The notes beneath the pieces are model-generated. The model worked only from the letters and a program-made list of their open reading frames with translations. It was not told where the DNA came from and did no database searches. 64,000 nt of DNA from the NCBI RefSeq assembly GCF_020382885.2, contig NC_058513.1:18253641-18317640 (forward strand). The letters run 5' to 3'. A program made the translations under genes and the position numbers. Below are positions 27,201 to 38,770 of this stretch, piece after piece. The DNA is from Scatophagus argus. Its lineage: Eukaryota; Chordata; Actinopteri; Scatophagidae. The first letter of the stretch is position 1. The number at the start of each line of letters is the position of its first letter.

Positions 27201-30200
27201 TTAAATGGTAGCAGCACCTTTCAGCACACAGAAATCCACTGCACTGATTCGACTGCCGTCCACGCACATTATTCTGTTTCAAGTGTCCTCCACGGTCCGT
27301 CTGATTATCCTCGTCACTGAAGTGTAGAGCACAAGCAGCCCACACTGTGTTTCCCTGTGATTTCACAGTCAGCTCAGCTAATCCTCCATCCTTTCCTCTT
27401 TCATTACCCCAATGTTGTGATGACAGTCTACATCCCAGGTAAACAGAAAGCTTTAGTGTGCGACTCACGCTTGCTTCTGTCTGTCTGATGCCACATTCGC
27501 AAATGCGTGACAGCAGTTGGTTTGGCGGCGAGAAGCAGGGCATGAAAGTGCCGCCGGCAGACGTTTGTGTGTTATCTGGACAGATGTTGTCTTCACGTGG
27601 GCCTCTGGTTTCACTGTGGCGTGAACTGCAGCCAAGGTGTTAATAAATGTCAGCTGACCTTAACAACTCACGTCCCTGAGCAGAAACATTCAGAGAAACT
27701 CAAACTGCTTCACAGAAAAACGAGACACAGAACAGAACGATGTGAACACCGGGACGGAAAATTCATGAAAAATAAGATGGAGATGAGAACAGGATACGCC
27801 GAGTACAGAATCTGACCAATCGAATACAACAAGGTCACTTGTCTTGTTTCGTCTGTCAAACATCTCAAAAACCCAAAGATGTTCAGTTTACAATCACAGA
27901 CGACAAAACCAGAAAATATTCTCGCTTGTGAATTTTTCCATCTTTCCTTGGATTGTTGCTGATATCAGCTAATTAATGGACCGCTGGCTCATTGATCGAC
28001 TTCCAACATTCAGCGTCCACTTTCAGTCCGTACAGTCCAGTAAAACTGTTCTACCATGAAGTCTGCTTATGTGATGCCTATAATATGATGAAGTTGTTAC
28101 CTGAATCACACGCCGTTTGCCACAGTGAAACGACAGGCTGCACACGTTTCAGTGTTTGTGTAGATTAGTTGTGTGTGTGTTGTGTTGCTCAGATGGAGTT
28201 TGTAGCCACTGAACAGCTGATGATCTGCTTCCTCAGGCACAAATCTGTTGGCACTCTTTAAATTCATCATCTCTGTGCTTGAGTCTGGATTCACTGCGTC
28301 AACATGCGCCCACAGCCTGGTCCTGCTGTTGCTTGTGCTGAAGTGTCGCAGCAACACTCGGAGAAGTGAAAAAACAGATCAGACGAGATGGACAGATGTA
28401 TTGCAGCTGCTGTACAGCTCTGATAGATGGCAGATTGTTCTAACCCCGTAAATTAATTTTGTATGAACAAAGGACAAATGGAGGTTGTTTGGACCGAAAA
28501 CCCGAGAAGCGAGGAGCTTTTTATCCTGTTTTAGCTTCGTCGAGCTACTTGACGTGTACTCTGAGGTTTTAGTTTGGCCCACCTCCCATCTGCTAATGTT
28601 TTGGCTTCACTTTTGGGAAGCTGTCCTGTTTTCAGTGGTTGAAACCAAACCAGAGTGAACATTGGATTCATTAGACACAAAACTCCGGTGGGCCGATAAC
28701 GTTGTTTGGGTCGCAGGCAGGCGGGTTTGCTGAACTGCTGTCCATTAGCACACGGCAGCGGGAGCACAGAGTTTTCTGCCCCGAAGTGGCTGAAAATAGG
28801 AATGAACGCAGCTTTCAGTGTGCTGCATGCTTACTAACCTGCTAACCGAGCTCAGATGTTGTGTTTTAATCCTGAGAATATGAATGTACTGTAGATTTTT
28901 CCTGTCTAAACCATGTAACAAAATGTTCTGGAAATATTCATGCTGGATATTTTAATTGTATTAATTGTGATGGCTGTTTTGTGTTTACACCTGACCTAAC
29001 CTGTGTATTCTGCCCTTACGTGACCCTGTTTGAGCACATGTGCCCTGCTGTGTCCTCGTGACGTAGCTGTAGTTGCTTTGTCTCTCACCTGGTCATCCTG
29101 CGGTGTAGCTGTGGTGTTAGCCCCGCCCCCCTCCACATGCAAACCTCTGCGGCCCATCTTGGTGCTGGGGTCTGTGTTTCACTTCCGAGCTCTCCTCTTC
29201 TCTTCTTCCTTCTTCTGTTTCTTGGCTGTCTGGACCTCGCTGCCCCCCCTCCTCTGGACTCTGTCTCTGTGTTTATGGGACCAGGGACCATTCGCAAGGC
29301 TCAGAACCTTCTGAAACAGTACTCACAGCATGGGCTGGATGGGAAAAAGGGGGGCTCTAACCTCACTCCTTTGGAAGGTAATGCACCTCGGTTTTCTCTC
29401 TCCGGTGTCTGTTTCTCCCTCCTCGCTGTTGTGTTGAGCTTCCATGTTGTTTGTCATTCAGGACAACAGGCAGACACACAACTCTCACAGCAGTCACAAC
29501 AGCTTCAGGATCACATTCACGTGTTAATCACAGCACAAACGACACAAGGACAAAGCATTCATCCTAAAACACACCTCTGATAGATTACTTTAATTTGGTT
29601 CTACTTTGTTGTTCTGTGTTTTTCTCATTTCCGTGGATAAGCAGTCAGATGTAGACGTCATAGCGACAGGGCTACAGGAAATGCTGACGTGACCTTTCAC
29701 ATTAACGGTCAGTTTTTGGAGTAAATTGCCCAGAATCAACAGTCAAGAGCCGCCAGGTTAAAAACACATCCATCAGTTTACTTCCTGTTTGCTGGGAGTG
29801 AATTCATTCATCAGAAGCTGTTGTGACATGAAGCTGGTTGCTGTCGTGTAGCTGAAACACACACTGACTAACTTTAATATGAGTCTCACACACACACAAG
29901 CCAAACCTCTCAGGGCCCTTCTGCCCCCCCTCACTGTACTTCCTGCCCTGCTGGGTGCTTGGTGGTGGTTGGTACAGACGTTCCAGGTTCAGGTTTGCCC
30001 TCCCCCCTCCTCCCTCCCTCCCCCAGGCCTAGTCACGACCCCGGTGGTTTGACTAAGCCCGTGTCCCTGCTGCCCCCACCTCACCCACCAGGTTACGATC
30101 ATGACCTGCGGGTCAAACACCACTGTGACGCCCTGACCGAGAAGCACGGGGCCGCCTCAGGTGAGTGACGGGAACATGTGGGGAAACAGAAGGAACAACA

Positions 30201-33200
30201 CAGCAGCTTTAACACATGATCTCATTGTGTCGTACCACACGAGTGCAGTCACAGCCTGCAGCATAAACACACACATTACACCCACATTACACCCACTAAG
30301 TGCTTCATAGCCGCCAGCCAGAGCCCACGTCTTCATATGAAAATGTTCCTGTTTGCCGGCTGACTGGGTCCTTCCTCGTGTACATCTCAGGGAAGGATGA
30401 CGTCCTGGACATCGAGATCGACTCCTACATCCACTGTATCAGTGCCTTCGTGAAGCTGGCCCAGAGCGAGTACAGCCTCCTGACGGAAATCATCCCCGAG
30501 CACCACCAGAAGAAGACCTTCGACTCCCTCATTCAGGTCGAACAGACCGAAGATTTAATAACGTGATGGCTTTAGTCCAGTTTCCGACTGATGAACCGTC
30601 TTCCTCGTCATTCCACCAACAACGAGGAAGACGGTTCATCAGCGTCGGGAAAAACTGTTAAGTGTTTAAAAAGATTTTCATTTAGAAATCAGCCTCAAGG
30701 GTCTTGATTTAACCTTATTAGATCTGTCACGTCTCCACTGCTTCCTGTCCCCTCGTCTGTCCACAGGAGGCGCTGGACAACCTGATGCTGGAGGGAGACA
30801 ACATCGTGTCGGCAGCTCGCAGAGCCATCATGCGCCACGACTACTCCGCCGTCCTCACCATCTTCCCCATCCTCAGACACCTGAAACTGAACAAGTCTGA
30901 GTTTGACTCAACTCTGCAGGTCTTCATCACTTTAGTTACTTGGACAGCATCATCTTCTGTGGGAGTGAGAGAAAATGCTGCATAAAAATAAGTTTCAGGG
31001 CTAAATTTATTGAAATTTGTCTGCAGGGAACAGCAGCGAGCACCAAGAACAAGCTGCCGACGCTCATCACCTCGATGGAAACGATTGGAGCCAAAGCTCT
31101 GGAGGAGTTTGCAGACAGCATCAAGGCAACACGCTTACATTTTAATCGACAATCACAGATCATCCTCTCAGGAGCTCTTTGCTGAATTCTCTCTCGTCTC
31201 ACCACAGAATGATCCTGATAAAGAGTACAACATGCCCAAGGACGGGACAGTCCACGAACTGACCAGCAATGTAAGCTGCCACACACACTCCTCCGTTGTG
31301 TAACAGCGCTGCATTTATTTGCTCTGCCTGCACTTCAGAGTCAACACCTTCCCACAAGGACGCCGCTGTTTGTCCATCTCTGGGGATCCAGGTGGTCTCC
31401 TTGGGGACGGCTGACAGCGCCGAGTGTTTAATCAGTAAGCTGAGGTGATGCTTACTCTGACCTCTCTCCTCCAGGCCATCCTGTTCCTGCAGCAGCTGCT
31501 GGACTTCCACGAAACAGCTGGAGCCATGCTGGCCTCACAAGGTAGAGACGCACCGACAGCCTGCAAGCTAACAACGCTCCTTATTCTGTCAGCGAGTGTT
31601 TGGACAGTGATGGCACTTCTGCTCTTTGGGTCGGACATGGAGGGCAAAAGAGCTGATGTCCAGCTGTGACTTAAGACTGATGGACTCTTTTTGTCCACAG
31701 TCAAACCAACTGCGAGGCTTTTAGTTCTCTCAAATTTTATTTCACAGCTCTCACATTTTCCTCTGATGCCTTAGCATGGCGCTAATGTTCGAACTGACTA
31801 ATATTGTTTTTAATGAATCATTTTCTTGTGTTGTCTATAACATATCAAAAAGTAGCAGAAAATATCCGCCCCAGTTCCAGAGTCCACGTGATGTCTGCTG
31901 CTGGCTTGCTTTGTCCAACAGGCAAAACCCCCAAATATTCAATTAATAATGACAATATCAAAAGAAAGAAAGAAATATTTGAACTATGGTTCTAGCTTTA
32001 TCCTAACGTGATCGTGTTGTGCTTTAATGGCGGCGTTTTAGTTTTTCTGACTTGAGGAGAAGACGTGTCACAGTCCAAACACTCAGACTGAATGTTGCAT
32101 CCCGATTCAGAGGTCCATTTTATTAGAAGACGACTGAAGCGGGAAGTGGACAGCTGGTCTCTTAATGCAGAGAAACGACCACGTGGATCCTCCCTCAGTC
32201 GCAGTCCCATCGCTTCCTGTGACGCACGTTTTGTCCACAGCGAGTTCACATTCAGGGCTTTTGTCGGCCTCAGCGACAGTTGAAACAGCATTCATCCATC
32301 TGTTAAGGCTAAATTGGATTTGTTATGAGTTTAAATCTGGTCACCACACATCCATCCACGGCCTGCGGCCCCTCGCGGCCCCTGCTGGTCGCAGCTTTGC
32401 TTTCCCTTTTCTCTTTTCAAACACTCGACCCTTCGCTGCTTGGCTGATGACTGTTTGCTTGCTCTGCACTAACAAATCTTTTCTAACCTTTTTGCACTTG
32501 TGCCTCTTTCTCTCTCTCTCCTCTCTCGCCTTGGCTCGGCCCTTTTAGTACTGGGGGACACTTACAATATACCTTTAGACCCCCGAGGTAAGCCAAAGAC
32601 TGCGTGGAGGCCCCTGATGGGTGGTGGTGGCGGTGGTGGAAGTACTCTCAGCGTTTACTGAAGTAGAAGTAGCATTCAGAGTCCTCTGAGCTGATTTTAA
32701 CAGCTTTACTTTCTGTAATTCCAACTGTGAGCATTTTACAAACTGATCACGTCGGACATATAAAGTGTTGACCTGAAAAGTAACTGAAGCCTTCAGGCGA
32801 CTGAAGTGCAGGAGTATTTCCCTCTGAAGTGGAGTGACGACGTGTAAAGTAGCTTAAAATGGAAATACTCAAGTACAGGTACCTCAGTTTTGTACTTAAG
32901 TTCAGCACTGAAGTACGGAGTAAAGGTGCTCGGTTACTTTCCACCACTGCTGGATGTGTTTTCTTTGTGAAGTGTGTTTTTTTTTGTCACGCTGGTTTCT
33001 GAAACTGTAATTGCAGCTAATCAACTCAGTCTGTTTAATGAAGTCTAATCCTCCGTAATTAAAGCTGGAAAAACTGTTCAGAGGGACTCGATTGTTTAAA
33101 AAAAAAAAAAAAAAAGTCTCAGAAAACCGACTTTTTAAAAATTTTATTGTCAGAGCATTTATTGATTGCTGTCAAGATGTTAATACGTTTTTAAAACGAA

Positions 33201-35520
33201 AAATGCTCCTAAAAAACATAACCAGCTCAGGCTTTAATGCTCCTGCTGATGGGGGTGTGAGCGCAGATTGGAGATTTAAAGCTCTGAAGTGCTGCTGGTG
33301 CTCAAACCTTCTGCTTGTCCTCCAGAGTCCAGTTTATCGGCGACCAGCTACACTTCAGATTTCAACAAGAAGCTCCTCAGCACCTACATATGTGAGTAAA
33401 GGAGAATCCTCCACGTCTTCTCGGTGAAACGATGAGCGTTGGTGTTGGAAACTGACAGATGAGTTTTTCCTCTCAGGTAAGGTGTTGGGCAACCTGCAGC
33501 TGAACCTGCTCAGCAAATCCAAAGTGTACGAGGATTCGGCCCTGAGCGCCATTTTCCTGCACAACAACTACAACTACATCCTCAAGTCGCTGGAGAAGTG
33601 AGTTTCCTTCTTGTCCGTCCTCCACCTTCACGTACCGACTCCAATTAGTTACTATTATTACTCCAGTTCTGTGAAACGACAACAGAGAGGTCTGAACAGG
33701 CTCAGGAATTTTACAGCAGCTCGTCTCTTAAGGACGAGTTTGGTTACTGAACTTTACTCTGCAGGAATGACTGAAGAAAATCCAAATCTCTAAAAAACCC
33801 AAGTCTGCAGTAAGTGGGTGTGATTTATTGTGAAAGGGTGGAACATCCTGTTCAGACCTTCCGCTGAGTGAATGTGTGCAGCACATAAACCTTTGGCTGT
33901 GTTCAGGTCTGAGCTGATCCAGCTGGTGACCGTGACCCAGAAGACAGCTGAGAGGTCGTACAAAGAGCTGATCGAGCAGCAGATCCACACGTACAAGAGC
34001 AGGTAAACCGCACAGACCACTTCCTGTCCGCCTCGTGCGTCCTCTTCTCTCTGCCTGTTTGAACCCAGCGAGTGTGTGTGTGTGTGTGTGTGTGTTTCTT
34101 CACTCTGCTGCAGCTGGCTGAAAGTCACAGAGCACCTGACGGACAGGAACATGCCCGTCTTCCAGCCTGGCACCAAGGTCAGAACTTTATTATCTTCCAT
34201 CCTCAGTGTCAGCTTCGACACTCCCGTATGATTTGTGGCACCGCAGGAACGTTGATCCTGGACTGAAGGAAGCCGCGAGGCGAAATGTCTTCCTGGACCT
34301 CGAGTCTGCGGATCAACGTTTACAGAAATGCTGTTTAAAACCCACACAAATGTCAGTTTCATACTACGGCCTGAATGTATGGAGGAATACAAGCAGCCCG
34401 GATGTAATCTAAAAAGACCAAAAAGACTTTCATTATTTGATGGGAAATAAAAGACAAATCCTAAAGAAGAATTTACAAATCAAATATTAATCCATCAATA
34501 AACAGATGAAATTAAAAAAGATCTTCCCAAAATCAACATGAAATGGTCATTAAGTTACATCACTGGAATTAATGGTGAAATGTGCTAAAACAAAGCAAAT
34601 TTGCCGTAGGATGTAACGAGCTCTCTGATTGGTTAGAGAGCTTGAAGATGTCCCTACTGTCCTATTGTTTTAAATGTGAAGTAAATAGTGATGTATTGGA
34701 TATGGATTCATGTTGTAAATTCTTCTTATTTAATACCAAACCAGAAGAGCCTTGTCGTCCTCCAAATGAACGTGTCTGTGCTTCGAATCCGTTTCCTAAC
34801 TGCCGTCTTTCCTTCCTCCAGCTGAAAGACAAAGAGCGACAAGTGATTAAAGACAAGTTCAAGGTGAGTTCAGGTGTCTTTCAGCGCACCAGGTCCTTTG
34901 AAAACCCACAGTGTGGACGGTGGCTTTCCGCTGCCCACCTGACCTCCTGTCCTCTCGCTGCCTCTCAGGGCTTTAACGACGGCTTGGAGGAGCTGTGTAA
35001 GATCCAGAAGGGCTGGGCCATCCCAGACAAGGAGCAGCGAGACTTCATCCGTCGGTCCCAGAAGAAAGTCGTGTCCGATGCTTACAGGACCTTCCTGCAG
35101 AGGTGAGAGCAGTTAGAACAGATCCAGCGCTCAGACCCTGCTACATGCAGTGTGTTTGTGTCAGCTTTGGCTCACCTGCAGTACAGGTAGGATCTTTAAT
35201 TCAGGTGACAGGTTCTGATTGACGGAGGAGCGCTGTTGCTGTCGTTTTCTCACTTTAAGATGAGTCATTGGTCTTAATTTTAATCTTCCTGTTAAATCAA
35301 GGAAATTCACGTGGCCTTCGAACGGCTTCTGACTGCAGCAAACCTTCTGCTGTTTAATGAAATGCTCATCGTTAAGGGACCTCCACGCTGACCCGTTTCC
35401 TCTTGTGTTTCATCCAGATGTGCCAACATCTCCTTCACCAAGAACCCTGAGAAGTACCACAAGTATCGGCCGGAGGAGGTGGAGGAGATGATTGAGAAGC
35501 TGTTCGACACGTCTGCCTGA
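24204..35520 (+). CDS. exoc7: Exocyst complex component 7 (Exo70), up to 21 coding exons
   Basis: Exons: 24204-24263, 24432-24497, 25096-25280, 25372-25477, 26045-26267, 26920-27087, 29285-29377 (optional), 30092-30160 (optional), 30391-30536, 30767-30919, 31027-31125, 31208-31270, 31475-31541, 32549-32587 (optional), 33326-33391, 33477-33597, 33907-34002, 34114-34177, 34822-34863, 34969-35102 and 35418-35520. All phases agree. With every exon the product is 720 aa; without the three optional ones it is 653 aa, the usual Exo70 length. Family phrases run throughout: [73 protein letters not shown], and the ending LFDTSA. Exo70 tethers secretory vesicles at the plasma membrane, binding phosphoinositides through its basic C-terminal region. 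The intron after 31125 has a GC donor. Poly(A) signal 35686-35691. Confidence 0.97.
25735..25860 (-). repeat. Reverse-strand fragment of the GCTTAGC repeat family in exoc7 intron 4
   Basis: GACAGAGCCAGATTAG, GTTTCCCCCGGCTTCCGGTCC and TTATGCTAAGCTAAGCTAAG (from about 25772) are the reverse complement of the repeat at 6335-6835 in fads6. The same segment order is kept. The limits are approximate. Confidence 0.65.
29285..29377 (+). CDS. exoc7: exoc7 optional cassette exon A (31 codons)
   Basis: A 93-nt exon between ...CCAG and GTAATG, in phase with exons 6 and 9 so that it can be kept or skipped without a frameshift. It encodes [18 protein letters not shown] plus a Lys/Gly-rich end, which matches the extra segment of the long mammalian EXOC7 isoform. 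The acceptor is preceded by a pyrimidine-rich tract interrupted by purines, consistent with regulated use. Confidence 0.85.
30092..30160 (+). CDS. exoc7: exoc7 optional cassette exon B (23 codons)
   Basis: A 69-nt exon preceded by a very C-rich acceptor tract and followed by GTGAGT. It encodes [20 protein letters not shown] and a short tail. The human long isoform has a similar HDFRVKHLSEAL segment just before the DDMLD exon. It is phase-compatible with skipping. The Pro/Cys-rich stretch found between the two blocks in the human isoform is not seen here. Confidence 0.8.
30588..30642 (+). repeat. Perfect 21-bp inverted repeat with 13-nt loop in exoc7 intron
   Basis: Arms 30588-30608 and 30622-30642 are exact reverse complements (left arm begins CTGATGAACCG, right arm ends CGGTTCATCAG). 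The loop is 30609-30621. The flanking TTCCGA and TCGGGA extend the stem past a 2-nt bulge. It lies 52 nt after exon 30391-30536. A transcribed copy would fold into a strong hairpin. Confidence 0.9.
32549..32587 (+). CDS. exoc7: exoc7 39-nt optional exon
   Basis: This 13-codon exon ([13 protein letters not shown]) lies between a CCTTTTAG acceptor and a GTAAGC donor. The same 13 residues form a variable segment in mammalian EXOC7 isoforms. Skipping it keeps the frame. Confidence 0.85.
32631..32949. mobile_element. MITE-like element with CGGTGGTGGAAGTAC / CAGTGGTGGAAAGTAA ends
   Basis: The left end reads CGGTGGTGGAAGTAC at 32631, and the right end is TTACTTTCCACCACTG, ending at 32949. These are inverted repeats with one or two mismatches. 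Inside, on the reverse strand, are the typical stepping GTACTT/AAGTAC blocks of a teleost repeat often seen around fish genes (GTACTTAAGTTCAG, GGAAATACTCAAGTAC, GGAGTATTTCCCTCTGAAG). A clear target duplication was not seen because the left flank is a GGT repeat. Related pieces lie at 41145 and 45836. Confidence 0.65.
34072..34095. repeat. (TG)n microsatellite in exoc7 intron
   Basis: About 12 uninterrupted TG units just upstream of the acceptor of exon 34114-34177. They replace part of the usual polypyrimidine tract. UG repeats before an acceptor are known to influence splicing in other genes; an effect here is inference. Confidence 0.9.
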
Positions 35521-36294
35521 GCTGCGGCTCATGTTCCCCACGCTCCCTGAACACACCTCCTCTGACAACACTCAGCCTGTGGTCACGCTGCCGTCGCCTT
35601 CCCTGCGTCTGATGAATGTTTTGTACAAAGATATGAACATTGTGTATTTATGTAATTAAGCCGTTCCAGCTTCGCGTTTCACACTAATAAAAGGAACTCT
35701 GTGAATTGACCCTGAGTGTAATTTGTTTTGTTGACGACGGTTAGACAACAGGTGATGAGAAAATAACACGCAGCACTGAATGTGTCTTTAGTTATCCGAT
35801 TGTGAATCTGAACAAACTGGCTGCAACGTCAGTCACCACGTAAGAGCGCCAGTCTGAATACATACGTGAACAGACTCTTAAACACGTCGTGAGAGCCGAG
35901 AGCGTCCGGACTTTGTGCATCCCAAAGAAACACTTGACGTCTTCACCACATGTTGAGTTTGTGACAGAAATACTTAATGAGCTCAGGAGACGTTTGCACA
36001 GAGGAAGCCTGAGCCTGTTGAGCGTGTTGCTCCAGACTCTGGTGGCTTTTTACTTGCATATCGAGAGCGGCAGATCTCGGTGTTTCCATGGAAAAGAAGC
36101 CAATGATTAGTTCAGTATTCACAGTGGGTCACATGACTACATGTGTGTGAAAGAGGCAGAACCATTACCTCAAATTATACTTCATGCTACAGCTTCATAT
36201 TAGATTACAAAGCATAAACTGTGTATATAGATACAGATCCGTATCTATAGATATCTAGAGATCTATATATCTAGAGATATGTATAGATCTATAT

Positions 36295-36599
36295 CAGGGA
36301 CAAATTAAGGACCCTGACCCTGTTGCAGGGCCTCTGATGAAGGGAGGGAAGGGGGCCCTCTGGCTAGCAGGGCTCCCAGCCCTGCTATAAGAACTCTAAT
36401 GGAAGCGGGTGAGGGGTGGCGGTTGTCTGACTTTGGACTACCAGAAGCCATGCTGAAAATCTCTTGATGGCTTTGCACCGCAGCAATATCATTTTTGGCA
36501 TTTCTGATGATTTTTTTCTTTTTTTTTGGGGGGGGGGGGGGGGGGGGGGGGTCATGAATGCTTTACCCAGGGGCCCACACGACCCTTAATCTGTCCCTG
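36295..36599. mobile_element. 305-bp MITE-like element containing a 24-G run
   Basis: The ends are inverted repeats: CAGGGACAAATTAAGG at 36295 and, as reverse complement, CAGGGACAGATTAAGG ending at 36599. Flanking ATCTATAT and ATATAGAT are themselves inverted, so the palindrome continues outward into the AT tract and no unambiguous target duplication can be called. A T-rich stretch leads directly into 24 consecutive Gs at 36528-36551. A hAT-type MITE is plausible from the CAGGG ends. Confidence 0.6.
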
Positions 36600-38269
36600 A
36601 TATAGATATATATCTAGATATATCGATATCGATATCTATACCTATAAATGTATATATAACATTTGAATGATGAATGCATCAATAATTGTACTTCATTAAT
36701 ATACAACATTGTGAAATGAACAGCCAATCAGAGTCAGGGCCGTTAAATTCACGACCAGAAACACAACCCAGACTGAGTTCATGTTCTGTAACTGCTGGAT
36801 GTGTAACTAAACAACCAATCGTGTCAGTTAAACGAGTTAAACATTAAAAGTTACGTTTCAACAACACTTTTCAACAAGAGTCGAGTTCACTGACTTGCTG
36901 CTCTTCGGTTCAACATTAAGTCTTTCAAAAGCGGTAATGATTAGACTGGGATTTGTAGGGAAATGGGTCACGACTTACGTCACTGATTATACGTGGGTGA
37001 TCTGAGCCTGTCGTCTGTCTAAACCGAGCATGAATTCAATCACCTACAACAATAAGAACACAGATGAGAGGTGGGTTTGGTAAGAGCAGCAGCTCAAAGC
37101 CTCACTGACATCCACCTTAGTGTTATTTAAAACTGTTTTCTCCATAAGCTCCAACAGAAGGGACAAAAATAAGAAAATGATTTCACTCAATTTTGGATTG
37201 TAAGCTTAAAAAAATGCACATTTAAAAAAACAAAGCAAAGCTCCTGTCGTCAACAAACATCTCATCCCTCTGAGAGGTGCATGTTTGCGTCCAGCGGATG
37301 AGTGAAAGTGCACTCGCACTTAATGTTAACACATTCATTATAACTTAAGAAGCCCAGCACGGCTCGTCCTGATGCTAAAAGCTACTTCAGTTTACCAGAC
37401 GGATGAAAAGAAGCCACAAGCTGCTTCAAACCTTCAAGTTCCACATACTCATCTGTGAAGCAGCCGTCACGCGACATCACGTAGCAGGAAGCCGCTCGAA
37501 CATCCCTGAAGGATCTCGCGCAGGATCAGCTGAAGGCACCGAGCGGGCTGCAACAGAAACATGGTGTCTGAAGTCACCGGCGGCTCAGCAGACACACAGG
37601 AGTTGTGCTCCAGCTTGAAGTATTTATTTTTTTCCTCATGATGTTCTGTACACCACAACAACACAGTCGGCATGCATGAAAACACAAATAACGTCTGACA
37701 TCACAGCAACAGTCGGCAGCGCCGCACAGCCGGCATGTTGAGTCAACACTCACTGAGGCCTCACTCACTGGTCATACAGCATGTCTCCCAAGGTTAAAAT
37801 CTCTGAACACTGAGGCTTGTTCTGCACGAGATGCTGAATCAGTTATGCCACTTTTCAGTCCAAAACCGCCCACAGCTCACCAGACTTCTGGTTCCAGCCA
37901 AACCGGGTCCCACCGACCTTCTAAATGCAAGACTCGGCTCAGCTTTTTAATCCTAAACGTAATCCCTCCAGCTACGAACTCCTGCACTTCTGAGCGACAC
38001 TCACGTTCTCCATCTGACCCCTCGTCTTCCTGGCTACACGTGTTAATACAACGCTGTTAAACAAACGTGTTAGTGATGGTATTTAGTGTCTAAAATGTCT
38101 CATTACACTCAAAGTAAAACAGTGTTTTATTTCACGATGAAACACGTGTTGAGGCCTCGCTTATGAAGCATGAATCTAACACGGATCCAAATGGTTGTCC
38201 AGGTTTCTTTTTCCACATTAGCAGCTCTGTGAGGCTGATGCGCCTCCACTTCCTCCCGCTGCAGTCAGG

Positions 38270-38390
38270 GTTCATCAGAGTCAGTGACATTCATCCTCGT
38301 GCGTCCAGTTTCATGGGAACTGATGAAGTAGCTGTTGAGATATTTCAGTCTGGGCCAAAATGGCGGACAGACTGAACCGTCAGCCACCAT
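38270..38390 (+). repeat. Fragment of dispersed teleost repeat (GTTGAGATATTTCAGTCTGG family)
   Basis: TTCATCAGAGTCAGTGACATTC, then AGCTGTTGAGATATTTCAG, then TCTGGGCCAAAATGGCGGAC, matches in order a common fish dispersed element whose middle is fragmentary at 8206. No coding potential. Confidence 0.55.
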
Positions 38391-38770
38391 TTCAGAGGAA
38401 GAAAGTGAAAGAGTTGCATTCATTGATCTGTCAATTTAATCTGTTTGTTGAGCTGATTGTGACAAATCGTGACTCTGTGATTATTCTGTGATAAATTTAA
38501 CTGTCAGGTCTAAACTGCAGCCTCTCGTTGTCCATCACTGCATCAGAACCGATGAACTTTTCCTCAGTTCATCAGTTTCTTCTGTAAGCTGCCGCAGCAC
38601 TTCCTGTAGCTTCACTGTCCTACCATGGTCTTCCTCACAGCCAGGTGTCTCGATGTTTTTCACTTTCCTGAGCATTAATACTTTTGGCACCATATGTCAT
38701 CTCCTTGGTACAGTTCATGATGTTCAGTTGGCTCTTCCTCTCCCTCTGGTCAAGTTCTGGGCGGCTGCCT

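Larger units (their letters stand above)
35521..38770. other. exoc7-galr2 convergent intergenic region with both 3'UTRs
   Basis: Holds the exoc7 poly(A) signal at 35686-35691, an AT-rich (TATCTAGA)-type palindromic tract at about 36222-36294 and 36600-36655 around a MITE, and otherwise AT-rich sequence without exons. The open frames at 37403-38396 have no family signature. The galr2 3'UTR must run downwards from 38770, but its end is not evident. Confidence 0.5.

Noticed and set aside
29137-29580. 147-codon ORF around the exoc7 cassette exon
   Set aside because: Only 29285-29377 matches Exo70. The flanks are hydrophobic low-complexity intron sequence.
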